DNA of 62,011 nt from JAKPCT01 sp029553165 (lineage in GTDB: Bacteria > Bacillota > UBA4882 > UBA8346): assembly GCA_035359995.1 (NCBI GenBank), contig DAORZT010000010.1, forward strand, positions 1-62,011, written 5' to 3'. Of this stretch, positions 34,595 through 43,986 are shown piece by piece (the stretch's first letter is position 1; each line of letters opens with the position of its first letter). The notes beneath the pieces were generated by a model that was given only the letters and a program-made list of their open reading frames with translations, was not told the origin of the DNA and ran no database searches. Made by a program: the position numbers and the translations under genes.

Positions 34595-37045
34595 TTAACT
34601 GACTACGATATTTACCAAACGATTTGGAACGGCAATCACCTTACGGACTTGTTTCCCTGCAATCAAAGCCTGGATTGCTTCGTTGTCAAAAGCAATCTTG
34701 GTCAATTCTTCTTCATTGCTATCGATAGGAACAACAATCTTTTCTCTAATCTTACCATTGATCTGGACTACAATTTCGACACTTTCTTCAGCTGCTAAAT
34801 CAGCATTATATTCCGGCCATGATTGGTTATGAATTGAATAATTGTAACCCAAACGGCTCCAAATCTCCTCAGTGATATAAGGAGCTGCCGGAGCTAAGAG
34901 TAATAACATGGTCCGTACTGCTTCATTCCAAACATTACTTCCGTAAATTTCGTTTTTAAATTTCGCCAATACATTTAAAAATTCCATTAAAGAAGCGATG
35001 TAAGTGTTGAACGAGAAGGTTTCAATCTCTTTGGTTGCTTTATTAATTGTCTGATGGGTCTTTCTTAAGACGATCTTCCCGGCTTCGTCATTATGGCTTG
35101 CTGATACCGGTTGTAATAATAGATCCCAAACCCGGTTCAGGAAACGGAATGACCCTTCGACTCCTTTACTGTCCCATGGTCCGCCCTGTTCCCAACGCCA
35201 TCCAAACATCAGATAGACACGAACTGTATCTGCTCCATATTTTTGAACCAGGTCATCAGGCGCAACAACATTACCACGGGATTTACTCATTTTTTCACTG
35301 TCTTCACCAAGAATAATCCCTTGATTGCGCAATTTAAGCATTGGTTCATCAAAATCAACCAGCCCTAAATCACGCATCGCTTTTGTGAAGAACCGCGTAT
35401 AGATCAGATGCATACAGGCATGTTCAATACCACCGGTATATAAATCAACCGGCAACCAGTATTTGGCTTCTTCTTGATCGAATGGAATTTCACCTTTATA
35501 ATAAGGACTCAAATAACCATATTGATACCAAGAAGAACACATAAAGGTATCCATGGTATCTGTTTCCCGTTCTGCCGGTCCGCCACAGACCGGACAAGTG
35601 GTTTTCCGGAATCCTTCATGATATTTTAATGGAGATTCTCCCGTCGGTAAAAATTCGGCATCTTCAGGCAACAATACCGGTAAATCGGACTCGGGAACAG
35701 GCACCGTACCACACTTTTCACAGTAAATAATTGGAATCGGAGCTCCCCAATAGCGTTGACGGCTGATCAACCAGTCACGTAACCGGTAATTAACCGTCTT
35801 TTTACCAAGCCCTTTCTCCTCCAGCCACTTCGTTACCAGAGCTTTAGCCTGGTTAACAGGCGTTCCGGTGAAGCTACCCGAGTTAACCAGTACACCTTCT
35901 TCATCGTTAGTATAAGCTTCTTCCAGGCTATTATTAACTTCATCAGCGGAAGGAGCAATTACCATCTTAATTGGTATTTGATATTTCTTAGCAAAACTGA
36001 AGTCACGTTCATCATGAGCCGGTACCGCCATGATCGCTCCGGTACCATATCCCATCATTACATAATCAGCAATCCAAATCGGAACTTTCTCCTGATTAAC
36101 AGGATTGATTGCATAAGTACCGGTAAAGACACCGGTTTTATCTTTATTAGCAGCTAAGCGTTCAATTTCAGTCTGTTTATTGGCTTGTTTTACGTATTCG
36201 TCAACCGCCGCTTTATTTTCAGGAGTTGTTATTTTAGCAACCAAAGGATGTTCGGGGGCCAATACCATAAAAGTAACTCCCCATAAAGTATCCGGCCTGG
36301 TGGTAAAGATCTTTATCTCTTCTCCCGACTCGGTATGGAAGATTACTTCGGCTCCCTCACTGCGGCCAATCCAGTTTTCCTGCATTGCGATTACCCGTTC
36401 GGGCCAATCAAGTTTGGTGAAGTCTAAAAGTTCTTCGGCATAATCAGTGATTTTAAAGAACCATTGGTTGAGTTCCTTCTTGATTACCGGAGTATCGCAG
36501 CGTTCGCAGTGACGGTCTTCACCCCAAACCTGTTCACGGGCAAGGGTGGTATTACAATTAGGACAAAAATCCACCGGCGCAAATTTTTTATAAGCAATTC
36601 CATTCTCATAAAACTTCAGAAAGAACCATTGCGTCCAACGGTAAAACTCTGGTAAACAGGTTACAACTTCACGTTCCCAATCAAAGATCGCGCCCATACT
36701 TTTTAACTGGTTACGCATATTCTCAATATTGGCCATCGTCCATTTAAAAGGATGGACACCCCGTTTAATTGCAGCATTTTCCGCCGGCAACCCAAATGCA
36801 TCAAATCCCATTGGGAACAATACATTATATCCCTGCATCTTCTTATAGCGCGCATGCGCGTCTGAAGGAGTTATTGCATACCAATGCCCAATATGTAAAT
36901 CACCACTGGGATAAGGTAACATTGTCAAAGCATAGTATTTTTCTTTTGTGGGATCGATTTTCGAACGGTATAACTGGTCGTTCTCCCATCTTTTACGCCA
37001 GCGTTCCTCTATCTCCAAATGATGATATCGTTCAACAGTCGCCAT
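34595..37045 (-). CDS. leuS: Leucyl-tRNA synthetase
   Basis: A class I synthetase for tRNA-Leu; 816 residues, usual for bacterial LeuS. It shows LPYPSGDLHIGHWY (HIGH-type), FPMGFDAFGLPAENAAIK, the editing domain with TTRPDTLWGVTFMVLAPEH and YGTGAIMAVPAHDERDFSFA, the Zn-type Cys groups (FCPNCNTT, HCERCDTP), and SEKMSKSRGNVV. The C-terminal domain ends KQVRKVIAVPNRLVNIVV. GGAGG is 12 bases from the ATG, longer than normal. No T-box is present; it is read with rsfS and yqeK. Confidence 0.97.
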   Translation of the reverse strand: MATVERYHHLEIEERWRKRWENDQLYRSKIDPTKEKYYALTMLPYPSGDLHIGHWYAITPSDAHARYKKMQGYNVLFPMGFDAFGLPAENAAIKRGVHPFKWTMANIENMRNQLKSMGAIFDWEREVVTCLPEFYRWTQWFFLKFYENGIAYKKFAPVDFCPNCNTTLAREQVWGEDRHCERCDTPVIKKELNQWFFKITDYAEELLDFTKLDWPERVIAMQENWIGRSEGAEVIFHTESGEEIKIFTTRPDTLWGVTFMVLAPEHPLVAKITTPENKAAVDEYVKQANKQTEIERLAANKDKTGVFTGTYAINPVNQEKVPIWIADYVMMGYGTGAIMAVPAHDERDFSFAKKYQIPIKMVIAPSADEVNNSLEEAYTNDEEGVLVNSGSFTGTPVNQAKALVTKWLEEKGLGKKTVNYRLRDWLISRQRYWGAPIPIIYCEKCGTVPVPESDLPVLLPEDAEFLPTGESPLKYHEGFRKTTCPVCGGPAERETDTMDTFMCSSWYQYGYLSPYYKGEIPFDQEEAKYWLPVDLYTGGIEHACMHLIYTRFFTKAMRDLGLVDFDEPMLKLRNQGIILGEDSEKMSKSRGNVVAPDDLVQKYGADTVRVYLMFGWRWEQGGPWDSKGVEGSFRFLNRVWDLLLQPVSASHNDEAGKIVLRKTHQTINKATKEIETFSFNTYIASLMEFLNVLAKFKNEIYGSNVWNEAVRTMLLLLAPAAPYITEEIWSRLGYNYSIHNQSWPEYNADLAAEESVEIVVQINGKIREKIVVPIDSNEEELTKIAFDNEAIQALIAGKQVRKVIAVPNRLVNIVVS

Positions 37046-37081
37046 AATTAAAAAGATCCTCCTTCAAACCATTAAAATAAA

Positions 37082-37426
37082 TTAGAATTTAGTTATTTTA
37101 GCATCGTGCCATAATTTTTCCAAAGCATAAAATTCACGTTCGTCCTGATGCATTACATGAACAACAATGTGTCCGAAATCAATCAGGATCCAGCGCCCGT
37201 CATTATAACCTTCCCGATTCGGAAGCGTAATTTCGGATTGATTTACCGTTTCTTTATACTTATCAATAATGTTATCAGCAATCGCGCGGACCTGAACGGT
37301 GGAATTTCCGGAACAAATAATAAAGTAGTCAGTTACTCCGGAGATATTCGTTAGATCCAAAACAACCGGATCGATCGCTTTCTTTTCATTAATTGCTTCA
37401 ATTAGTATTGCCTGAAGATTATCCAT
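37082..37426 (-). CDS. rsfS: Ribosomal silencing factor RsfS
   Basis: RsfS binds protein uL14 of the large subunit and stops subunit joining under starvation. The 114-residue protein holds the family core VVLDLTNISGVTDYFIICSGNS, WILIDFGHIVVHVMHQDERE and the closing FYALEKLWHDAKI. It overlaps yqeK by eight bases, so it is translationally coupled. The nadD/yqeK-rsfS-leuS order is typical of Bacillota, except that here nadD has been separated. Confidence 0.96.
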   Translation of the reverse strand: MDNLQAILIEAINEKKAIDPVVLDLTNISGVTDYFIICSGNSTVQVRAIADNIIDKYKETVNQSEITLPNREGYNDGRWILIDFGHIVVHVMHQDEREFYALEKLWHDAKITKF

Positions 37427-38003
37427 TATTTTGATGATACCCTTTCATGATTAATTCATTTCTGCCTGCAATTGTATTTGGGTGAATTAAATAATGCCGA
37501 TCAATCACATAATGTAAAGTATTATTGAAGACTCGCAGTAAAAGCTCTTCCGGTTCTAAACCAAAAGCTTCAGCCCTTAATAATTTTGCTTGTTCAAACG
37601 TCCGTCCCGGCTCGATATAATCGGCAATAAAGATTAAATTGGATAATGCGCATAAATTTGGGGCACCGGTAATATGATAGGTTATTGCTTCAAGAATCTG
37701 GTTATCTTCGATCCCTAATTCTTCTTTAACTATCCGTGCACCCACGGCACCATGTAGTAATATTGGTTCAGCACGCGCAATATCGTCTATTAATATATCA
37801 AACTTAGATGCCAGTTGCAAGAGTAAATCAGGATCATATTCCCGGCAAACATCATGCAATAAAGCTGCTACTGAGGCTAACTGCGGGTCAACATTATATC
37901 TTGGGGCTAAACTTACGGCAGTCTGTTCAACACCAAGACAATGTTGATAGCGCTTCTTTGAAACTTTAGTTTCTAAAAAGTTTAATATCTGCTGCCGCTC
38001 CAT
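37419..38003 (-). CDS. yqeK: HD-domain hydrolase YqeK (Ap4A hydrolase type)
   Basis: YqeK proteins cleave diadenosine tetraphosphate symmetrically. The 194 residues contain the HD-domain metal residues: the first His in KKRYQHCLGVEQTA, the HD pair in VAALLHDVCREYD, the His in ILLHGAVGARIV and the Asp in IFIADYIEPGRTFE. The start ATG lies directly behind the PilZ gene stop. It overlaps rsfS downstream. Confidence 0.95.
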   Translation of the reverse strand: MERQQILNFLETKVSKKRYQHCLGVEQTAVSLAPRYNVDPQLASVAALLHDVCREYDPDLLLQLASKFDILIDDIARAEPILLHGAVGARIVKEELGIEDNQILEAITYHITGAPNLCALSNLIFIADYIEPGRTFEQAKLLRAEAFGLEPEELLLRVFNNTLHYVIDRHYLIHPNTIAGRNELIMKGYHQNNG

Positions 38004-38387
38004 TTATTCCCCGCCATGATCATGCTCTACATTAGTTTTAACAAATTCAAAGAATTCTTCCCGAACCCGTTCCGGATCAATTGCATTATACTCAACAATA
38101 TTTTTTAAATGAATAAACGAATCTAAATCCATCTGACTGAAAAACAGCCCCATTCCTTCATCAGTAACCCTGACAACTTCTGCCTTTAAATTAATCGAAA
38201 GGTTAGTCTGATTCCCCGATAAATCAATTTTTAGATCAACCGGAGTTTTCAGTTCAAATTTATGGTCGGACTTGACATATAAACCTTTTAAACTTAAATC
38301 TTTAACATCAACAATAAATTTTTGGCCTTCACTGATAATCTCAGCTTTAATCTCAAAGGGAACCCGGAGAAATTTCCTTTTTTCCAT
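38004..38387 (-). CDS. PilZ domain protein
   Basis: A protein of about 127 residues with the c-di-GMP-binding PilZ motifs: the RxxxR-type KRKFLRVPFEIKAEI at the N-terminus and the DxSxxG-type DLSLKGLYV. It would act as a c-di-GMP effector. A GGDEF protein is encoded about 4 kb away at 42652, though not in the same operon. The start is uncertain: AAGGGG suits the ATG at 38387, while the ATG at 38399 lies against the site. Its C-terminus is acidic. It is translated directly ahead of yqeK. Confidence 0.88.
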   Translation of the reverse strand: MEKRKFLRVPFEIKAEIISEGQKFIVDVKDLSLKGLYVKSDHKFELKTPVDLKIDLSGNQTNLSINLKAEVVRVTDEGMGLFFSQMDLDSFIHLKNIVEYNAIDPERVREEFFEFVKTNVEHDHGGE

Positions 38388-38489
38388 TTGTTTATACATC
38401 CCCTTCAACCAAATAATGATAAAAGAACTGTTATTATTTCCAGTTTTTTTATTATTCGCTATTGATTAATCAATACCTTTTTTATGTCG

Positions 38490-38518
38490 AATTAAAAAAG
38501 GGTGATATTTTCACCCTT
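38490..38518 (-). terminator. Terminator overlapping the RRM gene stop codon
   Basis: AAGGGTGA / TCACCCTT (38518-38511 and 38505-38498) with a five-base loop, followed by TTTTTTAATT. The stem begins inside the stop codon of the RNA-binding protein gene. Confidence 0.9.
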
Positions 38519-38774
38519 ACATCTTAGGTTGCCTTGGTTTTGCTTCGTTGACAATTATTTCACGGCCACCCATTGCTTTGCCATTCATTAAACTAATGAT
38601 TCTTTCGACATCATCATTTTCAATTTCAATAAATCCAAATCCTTTGGAGCGTCCTGAGCCAGGTTCTTTTATTATTCGGCTAGATTTTACTTCGGCATAT
38701 TCTGAAAAAAATGCTGCCAAATCTTCTTTAGTTGCCGACCAAGGCAAATTTCCAACATAAAGAGTTGTGACCAA
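38517..38774 (-). CDS. RRM-type RNA-binding protein
   Basis: An 85-residue single RRM, like the small glycine-poor RNA-binding proteins of cyanobacteria and some Bacillota. RNP2 is LYVGNLPW, and RNP1 is KGFGFIEI, with the expected aromatic residues for stacking on RNA. TTG start, seven bases behind GAGGTG. It forms a single-gene unit between two terminators. A cold-shock or RNA-chaperone role is probable by analogy but not shown. Confidence 0.93.
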   Translation of the reverse strand: MVTTLYVGNLPWSATKEDLAAFFSEYAEVKSSRIIKEPGSGRSKGFGFIEIENDDVERIISLMNGKAMGGREIIVNEAKPRQPKM

Positions 38775-38832
38775 TCTAATTCACCTCACCTTCAAATCTG
38801 AATCACATTCCCTTATATATTTTGCATCAAAA

Positions 38833-38862
38833 AAAAATGACTATGCAAGCATTGTCATTTTT
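38833..38862 (-). terminator. Terminator after nadD
   Basis: AAAAATGAC / GTCATTTTT (38862-38854 and 38841-38833), followed by four more T on the leftward strand. The loop contains ATGCTTGCAT, which can extend the stem. Confidence 0.92.
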
Positions 38863-38882
38863 AAAGATTTTTCTATTCTCTT

Positions 38883-39491
38883 TTAAAAATTATGATAAAG
38901 ATTGTTCTCTAAAATAAATTCCCGTACAGCATCAGGCACTAAATAACGAATCGAACGGCCATACATTAACTCAACCCGGAGCCAGGTAGATGAAATCTCA
39001 ATTAATGGCGCTTCCAGCAACAATATTTGATTAAGATAAGGTCTTAAAGGCCGTGGCCACTCTTGTTCATCTTTTATGATTGGGTATCCTGGTCGAAAAG
39101 CAGTAATAATCTTCGTTTCTTCCAAAAGTTGTTGGTAATCTTTCCAGGAATGCAGTTCCAACAAGGAATCAAATCCCATGATAAACGCTGCCTCTGTACC
39201 GTAACCCATTTTTTTCAATTCCCTGATTGTATCAATCGTATAGGACGGCCCTTCGCGTTCAAGTTCAACCGCTGAGACTTCAAATTTAGGATTGGATTGA
39301 ATCGCTAATTCCACCATCTTTAAGCGATTGATTGCTGAAGTTGCTACTTCACCAATTTTATGTGGGGGAATTGCCGCTGGGACAAACACTACCTTTTCCA
39401 GACCGAATGCTTCAATTGCTTTTTCGGCCAGGATCAGATGCCCAAAATGAATGGGATCAAAAGTACCACCCATGATTCCAAAGATACCCAA
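38883..39491 (-). CDS. nadD: Nicotinate-nucleotide adenylyltransferase
   Basis: NadD makes deamido-NAD from nicotinate mononucleotide and ATP. The 202 residues show IMGGTFDPIHFGHLILAE (the HxGH nucleotidyltransferase motif), VFVPAAIPPHK, and the C-terminal ISSTWLRVELMYGRSIRYLVPD. TTG start, nine bases behind AGGAG. It follows proB by 29 bases and ends the yhbY-proB-nadD transcript. Confidence 0.96.
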   Translation of the reverse strand: MGIFGIMGGTFDPIHFGHLILAEKAIEAFGLEKVVFVPAAIPPHKIGEVATSAINRLKMVELAIQSNPKFEVSAVELEREGPSYTIDTIRELKKMGYGTEAAFIMGFDSLLELHSWKDYQQLLEETKIITAFRPGYPIIKDEQEWPRPLRPYLNQILLLEAPLIEISSTWLRVELMYGRSIRYLVPDAVREFILENNLYHNF

Positions 39492-39520
39492 GTTAATCTA
39501 CTCCTTTAAAAACTAAAATA

Positions 39521-40657
39521 CTAATTACCGGTCACAACCAGATTATCCCGATGGACTACCTCATCAGCGTTATTAAAACCTAAAATACTTTCAATCTCCG
39601 TACTTTTCTTACCGATAATTTTATCCAATTGTTCTTTACCATAATTGGTAAAACCACGTGCTAATTCCACCTGATTTTCATTGACAATTTTGACTAAATC
39701 ACCTTCTTCAAAATCACCCGAAACTCTGATTATTCCTGAAGGCAATAAGCTTTTTCCGTGTTTAACCAACGCTTTTTCAGCACCACTATCGACCATTAAT
39801 TCGCCAGCAACCTGTGGCCCATAAGCAATCCAGCGTTTGCGATGATTAACAACGGTTTGTTTACTCAAAAAAACAGTCCCGACGGAGCGCCCTTCAAAGA
39901 GAGCCAGAATTTTTTGGGGTTGACTCCCATTCATCAAAACCATATCAGCACCGGATGCAGTTGCCATTTGAGCGGCAGCAAGCTTGGTAATCATTCCGCC
40001 GGTTCCAAATGAAGAACCCGCTCCGCCGGCCATCTGTTTAATCTCCGGAGTTATTTCGGGAACACATTCAATCAACTTAGCATTGCGGTCTTTTTTAGGA
40101 TCAGCCGTATACAGGCCATCAATATCGGAAAGCAAGATTAATAAGTTAGCATCTATTAATCCCGTAACCAGCGCTGAGAGCGCGTCGTTTTCACCGATTT
40201 TCAGCTCTTCAGTAGCTACAGTGTCATTCTCATTAATAATTGGTATTACATTATATTTAAGTAGCGTCAAAATAGTATTGCGGGCATTTAAGTAACGTTT
40301 ACGGTCACTCAAGTCACTGCGGGTTAATAATACTTGAGCCACAATTAAACCATACTCCGAAAAGAGTTTTTCATAAACCTGCATTAATAAGCCCTGGCCA
40401 ATCGCAGCTAATGCCTGTCGTTCCACGATTGAACTTGGTCGTTCATTGATCCCGAGCCGCCCCATTCCGGCACCGACTGCACCAGAGCTGACCAGGACGA
40501 CTTCTTTCCCCTGATGTTGCAGGTCAACCAAACGACGGACTAATTGCTCCATTCGACTGATATTCAGCTTACCGGTTGTATGAGTTAAAGTGGAAGTTCC
40601 GATTTTAACAACAATTCGCTCCGCTTGAGTAATTTTTTTCAAGTATTTTGTAGGCAT
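39521..40657 (-). CDS. proB: Glutamate 5-kinase
   Basis: The first enzyme of proline synthesis. The 378 residues contain the amino-acid kinase domain (ERIVVKIGTSTLTH, VSSGAVGAG, NENDTVATEEL, LLSDIDGLYTADP) and a C-terminal PUA domain from about residue 285. The next-step gene proA, commonly beside proB and often in this very cluster, is missing from the window. Six bases separate it from yhbY. Confidence 0.96.
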   Translation of the reverse strand: MPTKYLKKITQAERIVVKIGTSTLTHTTGKLNISRMEQLVRRLVDLQHQGKEVVLVSSGAVGAGMGRLGINERPSSIVERQALAAIGQGLLMQVYEKLFSEYGLIVAQVLLTRSDLSDRKRYLNARNTILTLLKYNVIPIINENDTVATEELKIGENDALSALVTGLIDANLLILLSDIDGLYTADPKKDRNAKLIECVPEITPEIKQMAGGAGSSFGTGGMITKLAAAQMATASGADMVLMNGSQPQKILALFEGRSVGTVFLSKQTVVNHRKRWIAYGPQVAGELMVDSGAEKALVKHGKSLLPSGIIRVSGDFEEGDLVKIVNENQVELARGFTNYGKEQLDKIIGKKSTEIESILGFNNADEVVHRDNLVVTGN

Positions 40658-40663
40658 TGAGTC

Positions 40664-40963
40664 TTAATCCTCCGTCGGCCAAGGTAATTTACTTTCTTTA
40701 CCGGTTGGTTTACGGTATAATAACATATTTCTCCCGACAACCTGAACAATCTCTGAATTAGTTTTTAAAGCCAGTTCCTCAGCAATTTCACGGGTATCAA
40801 ACGGTGTGTGCGGTAACACCCGGCATTTAACCAACTCCCGTGCCGTTAACGCCTGGTCTAACTGTTCAAGTAAATTTTCATTAATCCCACTCTTACCAAC
40901 AATTACTATTGGTTGCATTTCATTCCCTAATGCTCTTAAAAAATTGCGTTGTTTATTTAACAA
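40664..40963 (-). CDS. yhbY: YhbY-type ribosome-assembly RNA-binding protein
   Basis: A 99-residue CRM-domain protein that binds precursor rRNA in large-subunit assembly. It carries the features LRALGNEMQPIVIVGKSGI, LVKCRVLP and VQVVGRNMLLYRKP (GxxG-type loop). TTG start behind AAGGAAGG. It heads a transcript with proB and nadD from its own extended -10 promoter; obgE lies just upstream but beyond a terminator. Confidence 0.95.
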   Translation of the reverse strand: MLNKQRNFLRALGNEMQPIVIVGKSGINENLLEQLDQALTARELVKCRVLPHTPFDTREIAEELALKTNSEIVQVVGRNMLLYRKPTGKESKLPWPTED

Positions 40964-41014
40964 ATTAAAAAACCTTCCTTCTTAAAATAGAATCAAATTA
41001 AACAACCATTAAAG

Positions 41015-41023
41015 ATTATAGCA
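41015..41023 (-). promoter_or_regulatory. Extended -10 promoter of yhbY-proB-nadD
   Basis: TGCTATAAT (41023-41015) is a full extended -10 element. The -35 region is poor (TTAATT at 17 bases), as is usual for this class. It lies just beyond the terminator of the obgE transcript. Confidence 0.6.
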
Positions 41024-41047
41024 TATTTTAACTAAAAAATTAAAAAT

Positions 41048-41068
41048 AGTGAAGTACAAAACTTCACT
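41048..41068 (-). terminator. Terminator of the obgE transcript
   Basis: AGTGAAGT / ACTTCACT (41068-41061 and 41055-41048) with a five-base loop, followed by ATTTTTAATTTTTT. Confidence 0.9.
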
Positions 41069-41100
41069 TAGAAATTTATTTATAATTCAATTATTAATAA

Positions 41101-41286
41101 TTAAGATATTTTTTCTTTACGTTGTTGGCGCCGATGTTGTTCATATGTCCGTGAACCTTTGCGCCATGGTTCTTCTGAACGTTCTTTAATCTTTTGTTGT
41201 GATTCGTTGATCACGAATTCATTTTTAGCAGTACAATAGAATAAAGACTCGTCCTTTTGACAATTACCGCACTCAAGACAGTGCAC
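41101..41286 (-). CDS. Small Cys-rich protein downstream of obgE
   Basis: A 61-residue protein I cannot assign. The N-terminal third has Cys at 3, 6, 9 and 18 (HCLECGNC...FYC), which fits a zinc knuckle. The C-terminal half is highly charged (KERSEEPWRKGSRTYEQHRRQQRKEK) and could contact RNA. The GTG start is eight bases behind GGGAGG, a good site, and the gene lies 17 bases after obgE before a terminator, so it is probably real and co-expressed. A ribosome-linked role is inferred only from its neighbours. Confidence 0.7.
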   Translation of the reverse strand: MHCLECGNCQKDESLFYCTAKNEFVINESQQKIKERSEEPWRKGSRTYEQHRRQQRKEKIS

Positions 41287-41303
41287 GGCCGAAACCTCCC
41301 GTT

Positions 41304-42572
41304 TTAATCTTCATTATAATAATCGAACTCAAAATCTCCTATCCTTACAGAATCACCCTCTTTTATTCCAGCTTTTATCAAAGCCTCCTCTACATTCCAG
41401 TGTTTCAGAAGCTTTTGTAAACTTCTTACCGAATCCTCATTATTTAAATCAAAACGACTAACCCTTCTTATCAATGCCTCATTTTCAACAATAAACAGGG
41501 AATCAAGTTTATTAACAACGATCTCCCGGGAAAGTTCCGAACCAATCTCTTCGCTAGCGATCTCATCAGAAAAGTCAGGTATTGGAAGCGTATCTAAAAC
41601 CGCAATTATTTGGTCGAGTAACTCATTAATACCACTACCATTAATTGCTGACATGACGATAAACGGTTGATCGCCAATCTGGTTGGCAAAATGATCAATT
41701 AAGGCTTTAGAGTCAGGCATGTCTGCTTTATTTAAGACGATCAGCTGTTTCTTTTCAGCTAATTTCAGACTATATTCAGTTAATTCTTTATTGATTTGAA
41801 GATAATCCTGATACGGATCCCGGCCCGAAAGTCCTGATACATCGATCATATGTACCAGTAATCTGGTCCTTTCAATATGACGGAGAAACCGTAAACCCAA
41901 ACCAACACCTTGATGAGCTCCTTCAATTAAACCGGGAATGTCAACCGCAACAAAACTGTGTTCTTTATGATCAACTACCCCTAAATTAGGAACAAGCGTT
42001 GTAAATGGATAATCAGCAATTTCAGGTTTTGCTGCAGAGATCTTTGAAATTAATGTTGATTTGCCAACATTGGGATAACCAATCAGCCCCACATCAGCTA
42101 AGAGTTTTAATTCCAATTCAACCCATAATTCTTTACCTAATTCCCCTTTTTCAGAGATTCGGGGAGCTCTTCTTGTAGGAGTTGCAAAGCGAGCATTACC
42201 ACGACCACCTCTCCCACCTTTTAAAAGAACAAATTCGGCATCCAATTCATTCAGATCGGCAAGTATTTTCTTAGTCTCCGCATCCCGAATAATGGTACCC
42301 AATGGTACATAAATATATTTATCAGCACCATTTTTGCCGTTACGATTACCACCTTTACCCGGTTCACCGTTTTCGGCTTTAAAATGATGTTGATATCTAA
42401 AGTTACTTAACGTTGTTAAACCACTGTCAACTTTAAAAATAATGTTACCGCCGTTTCCACCGTCGCCACCATCCGGACCGCCACGGGGGACATACTTTTC
42501 ACGACGGAAACTTACCGCCCCGGATCCTCCATTACCAGACTTAATATTTATCTTTGCATAATCAAGAAACAA
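41304..42572 (-). CDS. obgE: GTPase ObgE/CgtA
   Basis: An essential GTPase in large-subunit assembly and, in spore formers, stress and sporulation signalling. The 422 residues comprise the glycine-rich Obg fold (KSGNGGSGAVSFRREKYVPR, GGDGGNGGNIIF), the G domain (GYPNVGKSTLISKIS, DIPGLIEGAHQGVGLG, NKADMPDS) and the C-terminal OCT domain (about 350-422). TTG start seven bases behind GAGGTG. Confidence 0.97.
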   Translation of the reverse strand: MFLDYAKINIKSGNGGSGAVSFRREKYVPRGGPDGGDGGNGGNIIFKVDSGLTTLSNFRYQHHFKAENGEPGKGGNRNGKNGADKYIYVPLGTIIRDAETKKILADLNELDAEFVLLKGGRGGRGNARFATPTRRAPRISEKGELGKELWVELELKLLADVGLIGYPNVGKSTLISKISAAKPEIADYPFTTLVPNLGVVDHKEHSFVAVDIPGLIEGAHQGVGLGLRFLRHIERTRLLVHMIDVSGLSGRDPYQDYLQINKELTEYSLKLAEKKQLIVLNKADMPDSKALIDHFANQIGDQPFIVMSAINGSGINELLDQIIAVLDTLPIPDFSDEIASEEIGSELSREIVVNKLDSLFIVENEALIRRVSRFDLNNEDSVRSLQKLLKHWNVEEALIKAGIKEGDSVRIGDFEFDYYNED

Positions 42573-42651
42573 TATTTAGCACCTCAATAACATATTATTC
42601 GTGTCTTTCTTCATTTATCCTCTTCAAATTATTACTAGTTTACCCCTTTTT

Positions 42652-43812
42652 TTATAAAATTGTTGGCTTGGACTTCACTAAATTACGACCGTTTTCTTTT
42701 GCTTCATATAAAGCCTCGTCAGCTCTGGCAATCAGAGTTTCCAATAATTGATCAACCGCTTCTGGCGATGGCAGCGTCTCCGGAAAGATTGGTGTCGCAC
42801 TAACACCAAAACTGGCAGTTATCGTAAGCTGCTTCTCCGGTTCACAGAAATAATGCTGCTGGGTTTTCCGTCTTAATCGTTCCGCTAACTCTTCCGCATT
42901 TTCCAAAGTAGTGTGGGGTAATAAAATTACAAACTCCTCACCGCCAAACCGGCAGGCAACATCATATTCACAGACCGAACTTTTTAACAGTTCGCCAAAT
43001 TCGGTAAGCAGTCGGTCCCCCATCTGATGTCCATATTCATCGTTGACTTTTTTAAAGAAATCAACATCGGCAAATATTATTGCTAACGGCTGTTTAAAAC
43101 GCCAGGCCTTCTTTAGTTCTTCTTTCAATCGTTGCATCATAAAATTACGGTTATAGAGCCCGGTCAGTTCATCAGAGGTTGCTTGTTGGTAAAGTTTTGA
43201 CAAATTCAAATAAAGTCGGGCATTCTCAACCGCGGTTTCTTTGGTTAATTGGTATAAACGCGCGTTATCAAGATGGACTGCCATATGGGGCGCAAAATAT
43301 TTCATCAGTAATATTTGTTTCTGATCAAAATTACGATTGGAGAAAATTATCAAAACACCTTGAAGTTTTTTATTATTAATTAACGGAATCAACATGAAGT
43401 TTTTACAAAATGTCTTTAATTGTCCAAACTCTTTTGAATCATCTGCTGAAATAATCTGATTTAAATTGATAACGATCGGAACTGGCTCCTGCTCCAATCG
43501 TTCAAAAAAACCACCTGGTTGTTTTAATAGTTTGGTCAGAATACTAATTCGATCAGTGGGAATGTCGTGCAGGGTTTTTAACTTAAATTCATTTTTCGTA
43601 TCATCGTGCCAGTACAGCAGTCCGCTGTTTGCCGCCAGTTCATGAATCACTTTTTGCAGAATGCTCTTTGATAATTGAAAATAATCGAGTTCCCCGCTTA
43701 AAACATCTTCTAACCGAAACAACTTGCGATAAAAACCATTTGTATAATAATGAAAATAAACCGTTGTTATTGAAGCTAAGACGATTACGGCTAATATAAT
43801 TTTTTCAGTCAC
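42652..43812 (-). CDS. Membrane-anchored GAF-GGDEF diguanylate cyclase
   Basis: About 386 residues. One N-terminal membrane helix (about 5-23), a GAF-like sensor domain (about 50-190), a linker helix and a GGDEF domain (about 215-380) with YRFGGEEF-type active site CRFGGEEFVILLPHT and the substrate region LTGLYNRNFMMQRL and FADVDFFKKVNDEYGH. It should make c-di-GMP. The inhibitory I-site RxxD is not kept (CEYD at that place), so product feedback is probably weak. The GTG at 43812 suits the AAGGTGG site better than the TTG just before it. Confidence 0.93.
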   Translation of the reverse strand: MTEKIILAVIVLASITTVYFHYYTNGFYRKLFRLEDVLSGELDYFQLSKSILQKVIHELAANSGLLYWHDDTKNEFKLKTLHDIPTDRISILTKLLKQPGGFFERLEQEPVPIVINLNQIISADDSKEFGQLKTFCKNFMLIPLINNKKLQGVLIIFSNRNFDQKQILLMKYFAPHMAVHLDNARLYQLTKETAVENARLYLNLSKLYQQATSDELTGLYNRNFMMQRLKEELKKAWRFKQPLAIIFADVDFFKKVNDEYGHQMGDRLLTEFGELLKSSVCEYDVACRFGGEEFVILLPHTTLENAEELAERLRRKTQQHYFCEPEKQLTITASFGVSATPIFPETLPSPEAVDQLLETLIARADEALYEAKENGRNLVKSKPTIL

Positions 43813-43917
43813 CAACTACCACCTTCCATTCCCAATATCGGCATTTTTGGTCTGAAACTAAATGTAAATTATTTTTATGTAAATTAAGTTTATGTAAATC
43901 TTTTTTAATAATCAGTA

Positions 43918-43950
43918 AAAAACGCTGTCTTTGTATATTACAGCGTTTTT
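43918..43950. terminator. Terminator after fabH
   Basis: AAAAACGCTGT / ACAGCGTTTTT, an 11-bp perfect stem with an 11-base loop; it is U-tailed for both strands. Confidence 0.93.
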
Positions 43951-43986
43951 ATAAAAATATCAATTTTTACTTTTTAAAGCAACCAA

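Noticed and set aside
37046..37081. T-box in front of leuS
   Set aside because: The gap is too short and lacks the TGGNACCGCG motif; leuS is read within the rsfS operon.
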